Origin: Halisarca cf. caerulea
Taxonomy: Eukaryota; Porifera; Demospongiae; Chondrillida; Halisarcidae
Assembly (NCBI GenBank): GCA_963170055.1
Contig: CAUJGJ010000324.1
Span: forward strand, 164,001-228,000
Length of the DNA: 64,000 nucleotides
Direction: 5' to 3'
Shown: in pieces, positions 23,701-35,170 of the stretch
How the letters are laid out: the number at the start of each line of letters is the position of its first letter
How positions within the stretch are numbered: position 1 is the stretch's first letter
Made by a program: the position numbers and the translations under genes
Notes under the pieces: model-generated
The model's input: the letters and a program-made list of their open reading frames with translations, nothing else
Databases searched by the model: none
Told to the model about the DNA's origin: nothing

Positions 23701-26700
23701 AGACTGAGGAACATCCTGTGCATGATGGCAGGAATGAGATTATTCCTGATACAGTCCTCAAGTGGCTGCATCAAGTTGCTGATTCCATTTATCATGCATT
23801 TGCAAATAGGACCACTGGCTTTGTACCCCATGGATAAAGGCCGTGTATGAAGCGTGTGGTTGCGATGAAGCAAACTTGGCCAGGTGCTCTATTTCTCCAC
23901 ACCATTGGGTCACTTTTAGCTTCACAAATTGATGAATGAATTCAGACGAACCCAGAGCTGCCCCCAAATGCCTTGCTCCTTGAGTTGTTATGACGACATT
24001 AGTGCCCTGAAAGAGCCTTTTAGCTTCATCAAGGTACGGCTCTTTAACGATGATTTCTGTAGCACAAGTGTCTGCACGACCATAGAAGCCTTTAGAGCGA
24101 TCGATTCAAGGGCATCACCTTCAGCATAACACTTGAATAACCCAGCAACTTCATCTACAAATGCTTTCCCGGAACGACCACTTGGTATCAAGAACAAATT
24201 TCTCTTCCAACAAACAACAACTTCATATATCTCTTCTAACTTATGGATAAATTCATCGTCATCTAATGATCCCCACGAGAAAGTGGTGTGAACAGCTGCT
24301 GCCGCTGGGTGCGTTATCTCAACTTGTGCAGAGTTGACAATGGCAGACAGGCGTGAAAAGGCATCCTCTGCTGGCAGGGGATTATTAGTTACACTAGATA
24401 GAACATCGCCATTCAATGACAGATCTTCATTACTGTCAACTTCAGATGTGCCACCGTTCAAACATTTGCCTAATTTACCAGGCAAGCAGTTGGAACACGT
24501 GCGTCCGGAACTTCTACAGATACAACTAGAACACTTTCCAGATCTGTTGCATTTACAGCAAACCATCATTCATTGTACCAATCATGGGTAAGGGTGAAGA
24601 ATGAACTCGGTCTCAATCCATAAACTGATATCACAGAAGATCCGCCATCTTGATCATCATACACAACTTTTACCAAATTAATTTTGAGTATAGACCATAT
24701 AGGGCAGTTTTTTTCCCTGATTTGTTTACAAAATGTATTTTCTGGCCATATACAGTTACGTATATAGTCCTTTAAGTATTAGGTTGGTTCTTCAATGTAA
24801 GCTAAATAATATTGTTCTATTAAAGTCTTGGAAATTATTTTCCATTCTGATAATAGAATCATGTGTACTGCAGTATGCAAAGCAAGATGAAAATGTGTGA
24901 TCTTTGTGTCGTTATAAATATATAACTTATGATATATATTCACGACAGTGATATCAGCAGTATATTTCCAGTGTTTGCTGTGTACTTCTTTTGTATCTAT
25001 TTACTGAGTCCCATTGTTTTTTTATGAATACAGTATATTGCTTCCCTACTTTAACCATCATTACAGGTGGGACCTCAGACTCTTGTTTTGGGAAAGGAGG
25101 CTAGGAAAAATGGACTAGGTGTATCCTTATTGAGAAGACTTCACGAATGTTATAACTTACCCGAGAACAAGGAGATGGCAAGAATGTATTCCTCAGTCAT
25201 GTTGAACAACTATCGCTGTCACAGGCAGATAGTACAGACTGTATCAGATCTCTTTTATGCCTCATCACTGAAGGTGTGTGATACACATTGTTAATATTAT
25301 ACTGTAGGTTCCTTAGTGCTAATATAATTGTTATTAAAGTACAGTAGTACTGCATTATAGTTTTGAGGGACCACTCTTAGGGGTGTGTGAAATTAAGGTG
25401 GTCTTTTAAATGTGGCAGCCTCTGTCAAGGGGGAACCTAGTATGGGCTGGCATATGATTTGTGACCAACACAGCCAAGTCTTAAGGGGCAAGGCCGCTGG
25501 AGCTGGTACGGCTGGTATGGCCACAGCTGTACCACTTTTTGGTCCAAACAAGTTGATTTAGAAGCTAAACCATATTATCAAAGAACATATTTTGTTTGAT
25601 TTCCTGAAATTCAGCTTTAGACCTCTGAAACTGCTAAATAATTATTGCAGCGCTTTTCCGCCATATTATTTTGAGTCACCAAGCATCATACAGTAAGTAC
25701 AGGGTGACCCTAGGGTTAGAACATTTTTATGGATGGTCCCTAGAGTTTCGAAACTCTAGGGACCACCCATGAAAATGTTCATCTTAAGAGAATGTCATTT
25801 AACAGAGCTTGAGTTCATACTGATTTCTACCCTATATTTGTCTTAAGAGGGTTCCACTATACATAGTCTACTGACATAGTCCAAACATAGTCCACCCATC
25901 CCCCGTGTTTAGCTGCAAAAGGCAGATTTCTGTGGGATACAGCATCCTCCTCCCTCTCTCCAGGACAAATGGCAATCAGTTTTGCTTAGAAACATCAAAC
26001 ACCTTTACCTGTACCCCCAGTGCAAATACCAATCAGTAGTGCTTAAAAGCAATGACCTTACCACTTTAAAAATGCTTCCAGCAGCCCTGAGGGGTGATCT
26101 TTCATGCTCGAGGGTGGTCTCTCAAACGAACGTGGTACTACTGTATATGTTTGTGTTTACAGGTATTGCATTGTTTCATTTCTGTGTGAAGGTTCATTCC
26201 CAAGAACCACACTTGCATCCAAAAGCTGGAGGATCCTCTCTTCATTTCATTTGTTCCTCTCTGAAGCAAGCAGAGGATTGTATATTGTTCAATGAAGAGA
26301 ATCTTAAAATGGAATGCAAAAAAGAAGCTACGATAATTGTTAATACTGTATTCAGCTATGTGCGACCATGGCCAGAGAGAGAGTGGGGTCCTGAAGACCT
26401 TGATAGCATTTGCATCATTGCTCCATCCAGGATGTTGGTGAGCAGATGGAAATATAAATTTCTCAGCACACATTGTATAATTCTGGTGACGGTGCTGTCT
26501 TATATTGTGTTTCATTCAGCAAAGAATTGTAAAAAGAGAATTGGGCAAGTACGGAATGAATAATGTCAATGTCAGTGTAGCCTTTGACATTCAGGGTACG
26601 TGCATCTTACTAATGATATTAATAGTATACTGCAGAGATTGTTGTCTTTTCTGTTGTGTACGATGTAGCTGTAGTGCCATACAATGCCGGTTACTCATTT

Positions 26701-28585
26701 CTTTGCAATGATATGATATTATAGCTTGCATAGCATATATATTGTGTTCAAAAATTTCCATTGCTGGTATACCAGGTCTGGAACTGCTTGTATAGCCATG
26801 GCCATACTGCTAACTTAAAGATCATGATCAAAATTTTCAAAGTGTCTTATAATGGATCAACAGTCTTTCCAAACAATTTCTTCTGCTACGTATCTTAATC
26901 AGAATCAAACCTTTGAAATATTCGTCTCCCATTCACATGCATGGTGCCCTGATTAATTTGTGTTTCATGTTTAAATAGTCCACATTTAATATGTAAAGCA
27001 TGGTGGCAAGGTCAATTGCCAAAACATTGGATTGAACTTGCTTATAGGAAGTTTAATGTTATGTAACAAAACTTAAACCAGTATACTGCAAGTACAGTGG
27101 AACCTCCAGATAAAGGACACTTTAGGGAAAGCACAAATTCTGAATCAGCTGATTTGTTTTTTGTAAAGAGGTTTGAACTTTGAGAGGTTCAAATTGTATT
27201 GTGGGAATTATACTGGGACTGCAAGTCATGTCCTCTGTAGAGAGGTTCCTATTTTCCATTTCCTTACTGTGTCCCTATTTGTGAGAGTATACCTTCTGAG
27301 GTTTCACTGTAAGATAAAAAAATATGGATATTTTACATATAGATTTAATTATAATGTATCGTATTTGACCAAATGATGGCCTGCATGGGCTTTTACTTCT
27401 TTCCTGATACTTTTGACCCGTGGCCATTAAACGAGCAAGGCGTTTATTTGAACCTAAAAACTTTCTCAAGTCCTTGATGATGAACCCACCTGCATTCTCT
27501 ATATAATCATAATAATGCACCAACAGAGCAGATAACTGAGCTTAATTAAATAAGAACCCATGGAACGAGGACATCTTACCACTTACTAGCAAAACTCGAA
27601 GTCCGTCCCATCGTAGAAGGAAGTTGTTAGAATCATTTGGCAGGGTCTACAGGGTAGTTTGGTTCCTTTTGGTATCTTCATCCGTATTATCAAAGGCTAA
27701 GCAATAGTAGAAGTCAATCCAGATGTTTTACGATCGACGGTAATTGACTACACGTTATTCCTTGATTGATCAATGTGGCCATTTTTGTTTACTGAGACCC
27801 GGTGTTATTTCAAGACCTGGCTATTACTTGAGTCCTGGTCATTATTTACCTAGGGCTGCTTATACCCTCGGCTACTAAACGAACCCGGCCTTTATTCGGG
27901 ACCGGCCTTTATACAGTCAAATATGGTGCATGTGTAACATACACTGCCCGACGTACATCACCTCTTATTGATATACATTTGATGGTATGTCTTTATAAAT
28001 AATTATGTCAAACTACCTTTTCATTTCAAACAAGTTTCAAATTATTTGCATTTTTCAGGTCGTGAGTATCGTGCTATATTCGTATGCACATCTGAGCAAG
28101 TGAATCCAGATGGGAGTTCTGCTAACCCAACAAAGAGTGTGTGTGACAAGTTTGTCTTCAACACTGTCATCACCAGAGCCCAGTCTCTGGTTGTTGCTGT
28201 TGGAAATCCTTATCGACTGTTCAATATTGAGAAAATGAGCCCTAATGGTAGAGGATGCTGGAAGGAATATGTGAAACACTGTCTTCGCATGAAATCGGTG
28301 TCTGGAGCAAGCAGCTATTTACAATCTCTTCATAAGGTTGTAGATACTGTGGCAGTTGTGAATAGTGGGGATGACATACTTGAGGAGTACAAGGATGCTA
28401 AGATGGGGAGAAGACTGGCAAATAAGAAGAAACACACAATTCCTAATGATGCTGGGCAAAGACAGACTAGCCATCAATCATTGAATTTGGTGTTCAGTCC
28501 TCAATCAGATTTGATAAAAGACATACAGAGAGCAGCACCAACTTTGCAGAGCTGCCAGATTGTGAGGGCATATGCAACAAAATAA
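17742..28585 (+). CDS. HELZ2-like: HELZ2-like SF1 helicase, helicase-only paralogue (gene 1)
   Basis: Seven coding exons: 17794-18276, 18355-18506, 18993-20019, 25067-25273, 26192-26437, 26520-26595, 28059-28585. They give one frame of 906 codons including the stop. The order is a Pro/His-rich N-terminus (1-161), a MOV10/HELZ-like NYKEKFHLLLYWEE block (162-211), and a UPF1-type helicase core. The core has Walker A GPFGTGKT (about 394), Walker B VDEAAQ (about 522), motif III VLAGDH, NNYRCH, then VAFDIQGREYRAIF and NTVITRAQSLVVAVGNP (motifs V/VI). Expected role: ATP-dependent RNA or RNA:DNA unwinding. Unlike gene 2 it stops soon after motif VI and lacks the RNB and second helicase. Exon 5 could instead start at 26163 with an exon 4 end at 25277, also in frame. 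Confidence 0.8.
17769..17816 (+). promoter_or_regulatory. Upstream ORF overlapping the gene 1 start
   Basis: ATG at 17769 opens a 15-codon frame (+1 relative to the main ORF) that ends at TGA 17814-17816, past the main ATG at 17794. A similar upstream ATG (ATGGCTTTT...GAATTCT) exists before gene 3 at 57455. It could lower translation of the main ORF. Confidence 0.45.
17794..18276 (+). CDS. Gene 1 exon 1 (N-terminus)
   Basis: 161 codons from MAGRQDFDLYNNDWPSLDGW, chosen because gene 3 starts at the equivalent ATG. Rich in Pro, His, Asn and Phe and probably disordered. LYNNDWPSLDG is conserved with gene 3 (LYKEEWPSLDG). Ends ACCAAG|GTAGTT, phase 0, as in gene 3. Confidence 0.75.
18355..18506 (+). 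CDS. Gene 1 exon 2
   Basis: TATAG|GCC acceptor and GATCA|GTAAGT donor (phase 2). Encodes NNILHEKLTRDNYKEKFHLL and LYWEEHEHEAVLRD, equivalent to gene 2 exon 31167-31321 and to the region before the helicase core in MOV10/HELZ proteins. Confidence 0.8.
18993..20019 (+). CDS. Gene 1 exon 3, helicase motifs I-III
   Basis: Starts after TGTACAG, completing the phase 2 codon. Carries the beta-rich pre-helicase domain, GPFGTGKT, LLVTHHVHTADSYLDL, ILVDEAAQAREPEVVAALAL and IVLAGDHLQ, ending at CTTCAG|GTAGGA. Confidence 0.85.
20067..20726. repeat. 106 bp direct duplication flanking a MITE
   Basis: 20067-20172 and 20617-20726 are nearly identical (TCAGTGGAGTTGATCGAGCC ... TGTATATGTCACTTGCGAA). Confidence 0.85.
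20247..20457. mobile_element. Pogo-type MITE
   Basis: Left end CAGTCAAACCTCAGTATA, right end TATAGAGAGGTTCAACCA, with TA on both sides (20245-20246, 20458-20459). Confidence 0.65.
20901..22137. mobile_element. Foldback-like element with nested inverted repeats
   Basis: Outer arms CGCATGTGGGACATGTCC (20901-20918) and its exact complement (22120-22137). Inside, ACCCATGGGGGTTTTGA near 21211 is inverted near 21310, GGAGTAAATCAGAG near 21134 is inverted near 21383, and a 15 bp hairpin lies at about 21543-21585. No ORF recognised. Confidence 0.5.
22690..24569 (-). pseudogene. Antisense retroelement copy with RT core deleted (copy D)
   Basis: On the minus strand: Cys-rich N-terminus MMVCCKCNRSGKCSSCICR (24569), WKRNLFLIPSGRSGKAF, then LVLQKSS joined near 24050 directly to EPYLDEAKRLFQGTN, skipping all RT palm motifs including YADD. 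It continues HLGAALGSSEFIHQFVKLKV, a thumb-like region, C-x-C-x7-H-x4-C (CSCGQSMSVDHTFLC), RHNEIRDLTAALLNEVCP, ARLDIKATGFW and, after frameshifts, FFDVRVFHP, ending near 22690. It lies inside intron 3 of gene 1, antisense to it. The internal deletion proves this copy cannot encode RT. Confidence 0.8.
25067..25273 (+). CDS. Gene 1 exon 4, helicase middle
   Basis: GPQTLVLGKEARKNGLGVSL and VMLNNYRCHRQIV (the QYRxH-like motif of UPF1 helicases), between TTACAG and AAG|GTGTGT. Equivalent to gene 2 exon 34270-34464. Confidence 0.8.
25342..26143. mobile_element. TIR element next to gene 1 exon 5
   Basis: Left CAGTAGTACTGC...GAGGGACCAC and right GTGGTCTCTC...GGTACTACTG are inverted repeats flanked by TA. 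A perfect-centre hairpin lies at 25718-25780 (TCCCTAGAGTTTCGAAACTC at its centre). The right end is about 20 bp from one possible acceptor and about 50 bp from the preferred acceptor of exon 5. Confidence 0.65.
26192..26437 (+). CDS. Gene 1 exon 5
   Basis: LHFICSSLKQAEDCILFNEE and YVRPWPEREWGPEDLDSICI, then IAPSRML, matching gene 2 exon 34537-34824. The start after TGTGAAG keeps intron phase 0 as in gene 2. A start at 26163 after TTTACAG is the alternative. Confidence 0.65.
26520..26595 (+). CDS. Gene 1 exon 6
   Basis: Short exon QRIVKRELGKYG...VNVSVAFDIQ(G), flanked by TTCAG and G|GTACGT (phase 1). Starts helicase motif V. Confidence 0.75.
27095..27309. mobile_element. Pogo-type MITE in gene 1 intron 6
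   Basis: Left CAGTGGAACCTCCAGATAAA, right CTGAGGTTTCACTG, with TA on both sides. Confidence 0.65.
28059..28585 (+). CDS. Gene 1 exon 7, helicase motifs V-VI and C-terminus
   Basis: Starts after TTTTTCAG with GREYRAIFVCTSE; contains DKFVFNTVITRAQSLVVAVG. About 213 bp at its start are some 94% identical to gene 2 at 36361. After SPNGRGCWKEY it diverges, keeping GDDILEEYKDAK (compare EDAILEAYNRAV in gene 2), and ends at TAA 28583-28585. Confidence 0.8.
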
Positions 28586-28586
28586 A
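28581..28586 (+). promoter_or_regulatory. Polyadenylation signal overlapping the gene 1 stop
   Basis: AATAAA contains the TAA stop codon of gene 1. Canonical signal; use not proven. Confidence 0.4.
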
Positions 28587-28944
28587 TATTCAATCATCTC
28601 AGTGTACTTTATGCTCAGACTTGTTACTATGCCTTGTGCCTATCCATGTGTGTGCTTTTCATGTATGTGCTGTTGAGTTACATACTGCATGTGTGAAGAA
28701 GCATATACAGTATTTGGTGTTAGAATGTGTACGATAGGCATTGTGATGGCTTAGAGTGTAGGATAATGTTCTCTAAGGGCTCAATGGAAGCAGTTAAGAC
28801 TATATACATATGATTGCACTTTTGCATCTCTGTATGGTACCAGTAGATGGTGCCTGTTTCTTAGGACCTGGAGTAAATAATTGTATTATGCTAAATCAGT
28901 ATATGAGTAATATTTCAATTTTGTACTTTGTCCAACTAAAGGTT

Positions 28945-29046
28945 ATAGTCTCACTCCCGGACCCACTTCTGGCCGCCAGTTTATTCTACCTGGAAAGATT
29001 CATTTCCTGGCGGAATGATATGATGGCCAGAAGTAGGACTGAGAAC
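28945..29046. repeat. Imperfect hairpin repeat
   Basis: CCACTTCTGGCCGCCAG near 28963 is complementary, with mismatches, to CTGGCGG...GGCCAGAAGTAGG near 29008-29037. It lies between genes 1 and 2; no first exon for gene 2 was found here. Confidence 0.5.
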
Positions 29047-29225
29047 AGCTAATTAAAGTACGTACACCTAATCGCCACACACACATGTATAGAGAGCATA
29101 TAGGGTTTATGTGAATGGTTTGTACCCAACACAGTACTAGTACTGTAGCTACCATTATAGTATCTTATCTACTTGCCTGCATTCAGTATTCCCTTTACAA
29201 AATATCTTAACTTTTTACATGTCAG

Positions 29226-29762
29226 GTATCATCTAAACCTAAGAACAATCCTCAAACCTCTGTTAGTGATGTTAAGTATCCACTGAATAGATCCGGGTTC
29301 TCTTTGGTTGCCAGGACTCCTAACTCTGCAGGTGGGCCATCAGATACTGCAATTTCTCTGAAGACTGGAATTAAGCTTTCATCTTGCACCAGCACATCAA
29401 AGAACACTGCCGGACCACCTACCGCTGCCAGCACTTCAAAGAACATGGTTACGTCCTCTACTGGTACCATCACTCTGAAGAATACTGTGAGACCTTCAAC
29501 TGTTGGCAAAAGTCCGAAAACCACTGTAGCATCTTCTACTACTGCCACCACTACAAAGGGCACTGTAGCATCCTCTACATTTGCCAGCACTCCCAAAAAC
29601 ACTGCCAAGCCCTCTCCTTTTGCCAATACTCCAAAGAAAACTGTAGAGCACTCTACTGTTGGCAGCACTCCAAGGGACACTGCTAAACCTTTTATTGTCA
29701 CCAACACTCCAAAGACTTTTGGAGGAGCCTCCAACATCTCCAGCAATCCTGATAAATGGATG
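29226..29762 (+). CDS. Gene 2 exon with 13-residue Thr/Ser/Lys repeats
   Basis: Phase 0 exon between TGTCAG and ATG|GTGAGA. From 29316 it carries ten 39 bp units (for example TPKNTAKPSPFAN, TPKKTVEHSTVGS, TPRDTAKPFIVTN). Probably disordered and possibly phosphorylated or O-glycosylated. Membership of gene 2 is inferred from phase fit to the next exon and position. It is not the first exon, as no in-frame ATG precedes it. Confidence 0.6.
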
Positions 29763-32700
29763 GTGAGAAAATATACATTGCATGCATGGGTAATGAGAAC
29801 ATTGATGTTTGTGTATATGCACGTGTTTACCCTGCGATAATGGCTTATCATTTGGTAGCAAAATGTCACATCCCCTTATTAGAATACAAAATAGTTTTGT
29901 TCTGCTATAGCACAAATCACACCCACATGCGCCAAACCTGGATTAATGATATATATATAAGGGTTTTGACCCAGACTTAACTCAGTATATAGGCTGTATA
30001 TATGCATGTTCACATGCAATAAATACGTACATTGTGCAAAATGTGAAGTGATTAAGATCATTATTTTGAAATGTCCTTCCTATTCCAATATCATTTAAGA
30101 TGTACATCTCACAAGCCAAAGTGTGCAGATTAATACAGAAGAATTGCTAAACGGAACCAATGATTAATACTGCCGGTATATCTTCTAAAATTTGTCATGT
30201 GACAAAATTGATGTTTTTCGTCATGTTAACTATGTTGGAAGGGTATTCCACCTCTATTCAACGACTGATGAAACTATGGGAAATGAGACGAAACCTTAGA
30301 AGATTTTGAATAAATGGCGGATGACTTCAAATTGGAGCTTCTTTTCAGCAGTTATGAGGACGTCTGGACTCCTAAAGTCGGGAATACTCTTCGTTGTGCA
30401 CAGGAACTCAAAAATAAACATGAATGTCTCGCTATCACTTGTTTCTAGGAAGAATAACAATAGTGAAGTGTTCGGTGAAGATAAGTGATGAAACTTTAGA
30501 AAAGATGACGAAAACTTAGAATTTACACCTTTCGTCGCATTTTAGAAGACAATTCAACCTAGCTTTGACGGTGACGAAGCATTAGAAGGATGAAATTTTA
30601 GAAGATATACGGTGGTTCTTACAAACTTCCATCACACTACATGTGTTGCTTTTTGCTTCTGGTGCAGATACATATGTTCCACTTAATTCCAAATTGCTGT
30701 AGACTCACCGATCATGTTCTCCTTTATTTGCAGTATAAGCCAATCACTATCATCCCATACACCTTTTATTGAGTCCCATTATTTTTAACTCAGTGTGATT
30801 GGCATGCAACTTGATCAAATTCACTACTTATACTAAAGGTTCAACCCACAAATTGACCCAAGAATGGTTTGTTTATTGCTGCCATTGAAAGAATTTACTC
30901 ACTGTCATGCCCTTGAGTTCAATTATGCTCAATCCCCTTTTTGGGTGTATATATGTGAATATTGCATTAATATTCTCATAACTTGTGTGACAAAAGGTCA
31001 TGGTAGACTCCTCATGTACCACAGTGTGGGTATGTTTGTATTGCGTACTTACTAGTACTTTGATGTACAGTATGACATTGTTGGTGGGGGAGGGGCTGGG
31101 TGGGTGATATATATTTGTAATAATATAGTAACACATGTCACATACAATACTAATCCTTACCAACAGATTGATAAATATGCACTGCCTCCTGCGCATAAAT
31201 TAAAGACAGCCGAAAACCTGGCAATCCTTGACGAACAACTTTCAAGCTCTAATTACAAGAACAAGTTTCATTACCTTCTTTACTTGGAAGAACTTGAACA
31301 TGATGTTACTCTTTTAGAGAAGTAAGTCATGGAATCTAGCTGGTATGTATTAGTTGTGTCAATAAGTATATCTGGGTATGACTGCAGGGAAAGGCTGCTA
31401 CTATAGGTTTTATTGCATGCAGTCTTCTGAAAGAAGATATTGCTATGCTTCCTTAATTTTTGGGAAGGTTGATCACTTAGTTACTAAAATCAATCATGAT
31501 CACTCAGGCACTAACAAAACCTCACCAATAATGAGCAACTTTAGTATGATATGTATGGTTTCATTCATGCAGTCTTTCGTTCATACAGTTAAACCTAACA
31601 GTGTAAAAAGGACTCTTCATGTACAGTGAAACCTGTCTAATGCAGCACCCATTGGGGAATGCAAAACAGTGCTGGATTACATAGGTGCTGGATTAGCAGG
31701 TTGCTGGATTATCAGTCAGTTTGTATGATATATTAATTTTCAGTGCCTTAGAACCTTGACCGGTTTAGGAGAATGCTGGTTTATAGAGGTGCTGGATTAG
31801 GCAGGTTCCACTGTATTGCATATTATATTTGCCTTAAGTTATGTACATAACATGTACAGTACGGTACATAAAAAAGGAAACGGTAGCGGATAAATGGCAG
31901 CGAGTTATCCGGTAAGCGGTAACCAATAAATGGTAGAAAATTTGCTGTTGCTGTTTAGCGCTTAACCGGTGTTGTTTTGGCGTAAGCGATGACGTTGTAT
32001 AAAACATGGACTCCCACACTGACGACTCGCTAGTAATGTGTGCTGCAAGAAATGGTTCTAACACTATACGTTAAGCAGCCTTTTCTTCAGCTCTACAGTG
32101 AAGGCGAGATTTCATACGGCAAAATTGTGAAGTGTCTGAGTATGGAAGGATTCAAAGTCAGCAAAATGGCAGTTTGGGTGACTGTAAAGTATCAGCGCGA
32201 AAGAACAATTCATCGCAAAGAGGGATCTGGAAGACCTTTCAAGCTCACATCACATATTCTAACTCCTTTCCGTCGTATCGTGGTGATCCGTTCCCAAAAT
32301 ACTTCACCATTATCACTTCCATTGCTATTGCTCAGATCTCCTTCAAATAATGCTTGCGTAACATATTATGACGTTTCTAACTTTGCTGGTTACTGGTTAA
32401 GCGCTAATAGAATGGAATTTGCAGATAAGCGCTGAACGCAAGGCAAAATTACCGTTTCCTTTTTTATGCACTGTACTGTACACAGCTGAATCTTAAGACA
32501 AACCTCAGGGAAAATAGGAAATCAGTTGTATTGGCAGCTTCTTATCAGGATATGATAATATGTACATACCTGTATACAGTGACTTCTCATTAATCCGCTA
32601 CCGCTTTATCTGCCAAACCCTTTTATCCACCATCAATTATGTGCATGAATTAGTTAAAGGAGTACATATTGATTTGGATAATCCACCAAACTCATTAATC

Positions 32701-34905
32701 CACCAACATTTTCAAAGCGAATTATGGCGGTTTAATGAGAATTCACTGTATACTGGCAAAATAGTGCTCAAAAAGTAGCTTGCAGTAAGCAGTAATTTGT
32801 CTTAAGAGTGTTCTTTTTATTTGAATTAAGGTTCTACTGTATGGTTAACATGCTGTTTTTCTCAGGTGTGATGGTAGATACATTATGTGTTATGAAAAAG
32901 AAGTAATGGTGCCAAAATATATGAAGAAGAAATGGAGGTTAGATAACTTATTATGTCTTGTGATCATCTAGATGCTTTATGCATATGTGTGCATTGTAAA
33001 TCTATTAGATCTATTTTGGATTTTGATGAAAAAAGAATTGTGCCAAAGCATGTGAAAAGGAAGGGAACATGGGATGACTTTGGGTACTTTGTCACCATCC
33101 ATGGAATGACAGCTGAGAAGTGTGAATATGCTAAACAAGCAGCAGAAGGTGGAACAATTAAAAATGGCAGTTTGGAAGTCTTTGCTGCCGTATTGGATAT
33201 GTCCTCAGATAACGGAAAGGCTGTTCTTTATTTGGGGATCAGTCAGCCTCCTTGGAAAGTTCAGTTTGAGCATAAAATAGCTATAAATATTGAGTTTCAC
33301 CTGAAGCATTCCTACTTCGTAAGCCTTCACAGGGCTGTTCAATATCTCAAAAATGCAGTTCATAAGCTCATACCCCATGAATACAGATTAGATTGTATGC
33401 ATTACTCAACCATTGAAGATGACTTGTTGTGTGATATGCCTCCATCTTTCCAAGTGGACAATGAATATCAACTGAATGCACTGAAACGATTGATTTCATC
33501 TCGCTCATGTGCTCCCTATCTCATCACTGGACCATTTGGAACAGGCAAGACAAGACTTCTTGCAGCAGCTGCTTATCAGATTCTTTCTGGTGTGGTGAGT
33601 CCAAAGAGCCCTTTGGAGCTCCAGAATAGGACCAAGAGAGTATTACTTGTTACTCATCATATGCAAACTGCTAATTCCTACCTGGAGTTGTATTTTGGAC
33701 CAGAAATGTCAAGAAATACACACATCAAAGTCTGTAGGCTTTGTGGAGATGATTATAGAGTTAAATCATCTAAATACAAAGAACTATATGTTACTCACTA
33801 TGACTTGGAAAACTATTCTGAACACAATCTCATAATTACCACCCTGTTAACAGCACCTAAGCTTCATAGGAGTGTTAGACGTGAATTCTTCACCCACATC
33901 CTGGTGGATGAAGCTGCTCAAGCCAGAGAACCTGAAGTAGTAGCTGCACTGGCTTTAGCTGACTGGAATACTAAGATTGTGTTAGCTGGAGACCACCTTC
34001 AGGTACAGTCTTTGTAGAGCTAAACTTACTGTATTAGAATGTACATACACTTGCTGATTGCATGTGTTGAATGAAAAGTGGTTGCATTGTTCACGATGTA
34101 GAATCTCATGAGATCTTCAAATTTGTGCGAACATTGCAACTTTGTTCAATGTTTTGTTTCATTTATTGTTTAATTTAGCATAGATAATATAATATTGTAG
34201 GTATCAAAACCTTATGTGAGTGCACGTACAGGATTACTGCCTATTTGTTCTTTTACATATCCATTGTAGGTTGGGCCAGATACACTAGTGTTGGGTGAAG
34301 AGGCTCGGAGAGGAGGATTGGGTACATCCTTATTGGTACGTCTTTCCAACTGCTACAAGGAGTTAGACATAATAGGATACTCGTCATCTCTGCTCACCAA
34401 CTTTCGCAGTAATCCTGGAATCCTTAGACTTCCTTCACATCTGTTCTATGACTCAACCCTTCAGGTATGAATTTATAAAGTTTTATGGAGTATATCCTTA
34501 TATTGTTTTAATAACATTTTATGCTCCATTCTACAGGCATGTATTCATGAACAGACTTCCAAACTAATGACATCGGCATCATCACGTTCATCAAAGTCAA
34601 GCCAATTGCATCCAAAAACCGACCATCCTTTGCATTTCATTTGCACCTCGCTGGAGCAAGGTGCTGATTGTGTATTGCATAATGACAGCAAGCTAAGGCC
34701 AGTGTTTGAAGATGAGGCTAGAACTATTCTCAAGGCTGTTGAGAGCTATGTGCATCCATGGCCTGCTGAATGGGGTGAAAGGGATTTGTCAAGTATTTGT
34801 GTCATTGCTCCTCTACGTCATCAGGTGGGTTAGCTGCCTTGGTAGTATTGTGTGTGTACTTAGTGTGTGTGTGTGTGTGCGTGTACTTTGTGTGTGTGTG
34901 TGTAC

Positions 34906-34956
<51 letters not shown>

Positions 34957-34965
34957 GTGTGTGTG

Positions 34966-35043
<78 letters not shown>

Positions 35044-35050
35044 ATGACAT

Positions 35051-35111
<61 letters not shown>

Positions 35112-35129
35112 ACGTTTGTGTGTGTGTGT

Positions 35130-35170
<41 letters not shown>

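Larger units (their letters stand above)
20020..25066. other. Gene 1 intron 3 (5.0 kb) filled with repeats
   Basis: Holds a 106 bp direct duplication (20067-20172 and 20617-20726), a pogo-type MITE (20247-20457), a foldback-like element (20901-22137) and an antisense retroelement (about 22690-24569). The remaining sequence (22138-22690, 24600-25066) shows no gene. Confidence 0.75.

Noticed and set aside
32953..33008. Alternative start of gene 2 at ATG 32953
   Set aside because: The stretch before 33009 has no homology to gene 1, while splicing 32937 to 33009 restores phase and homology.
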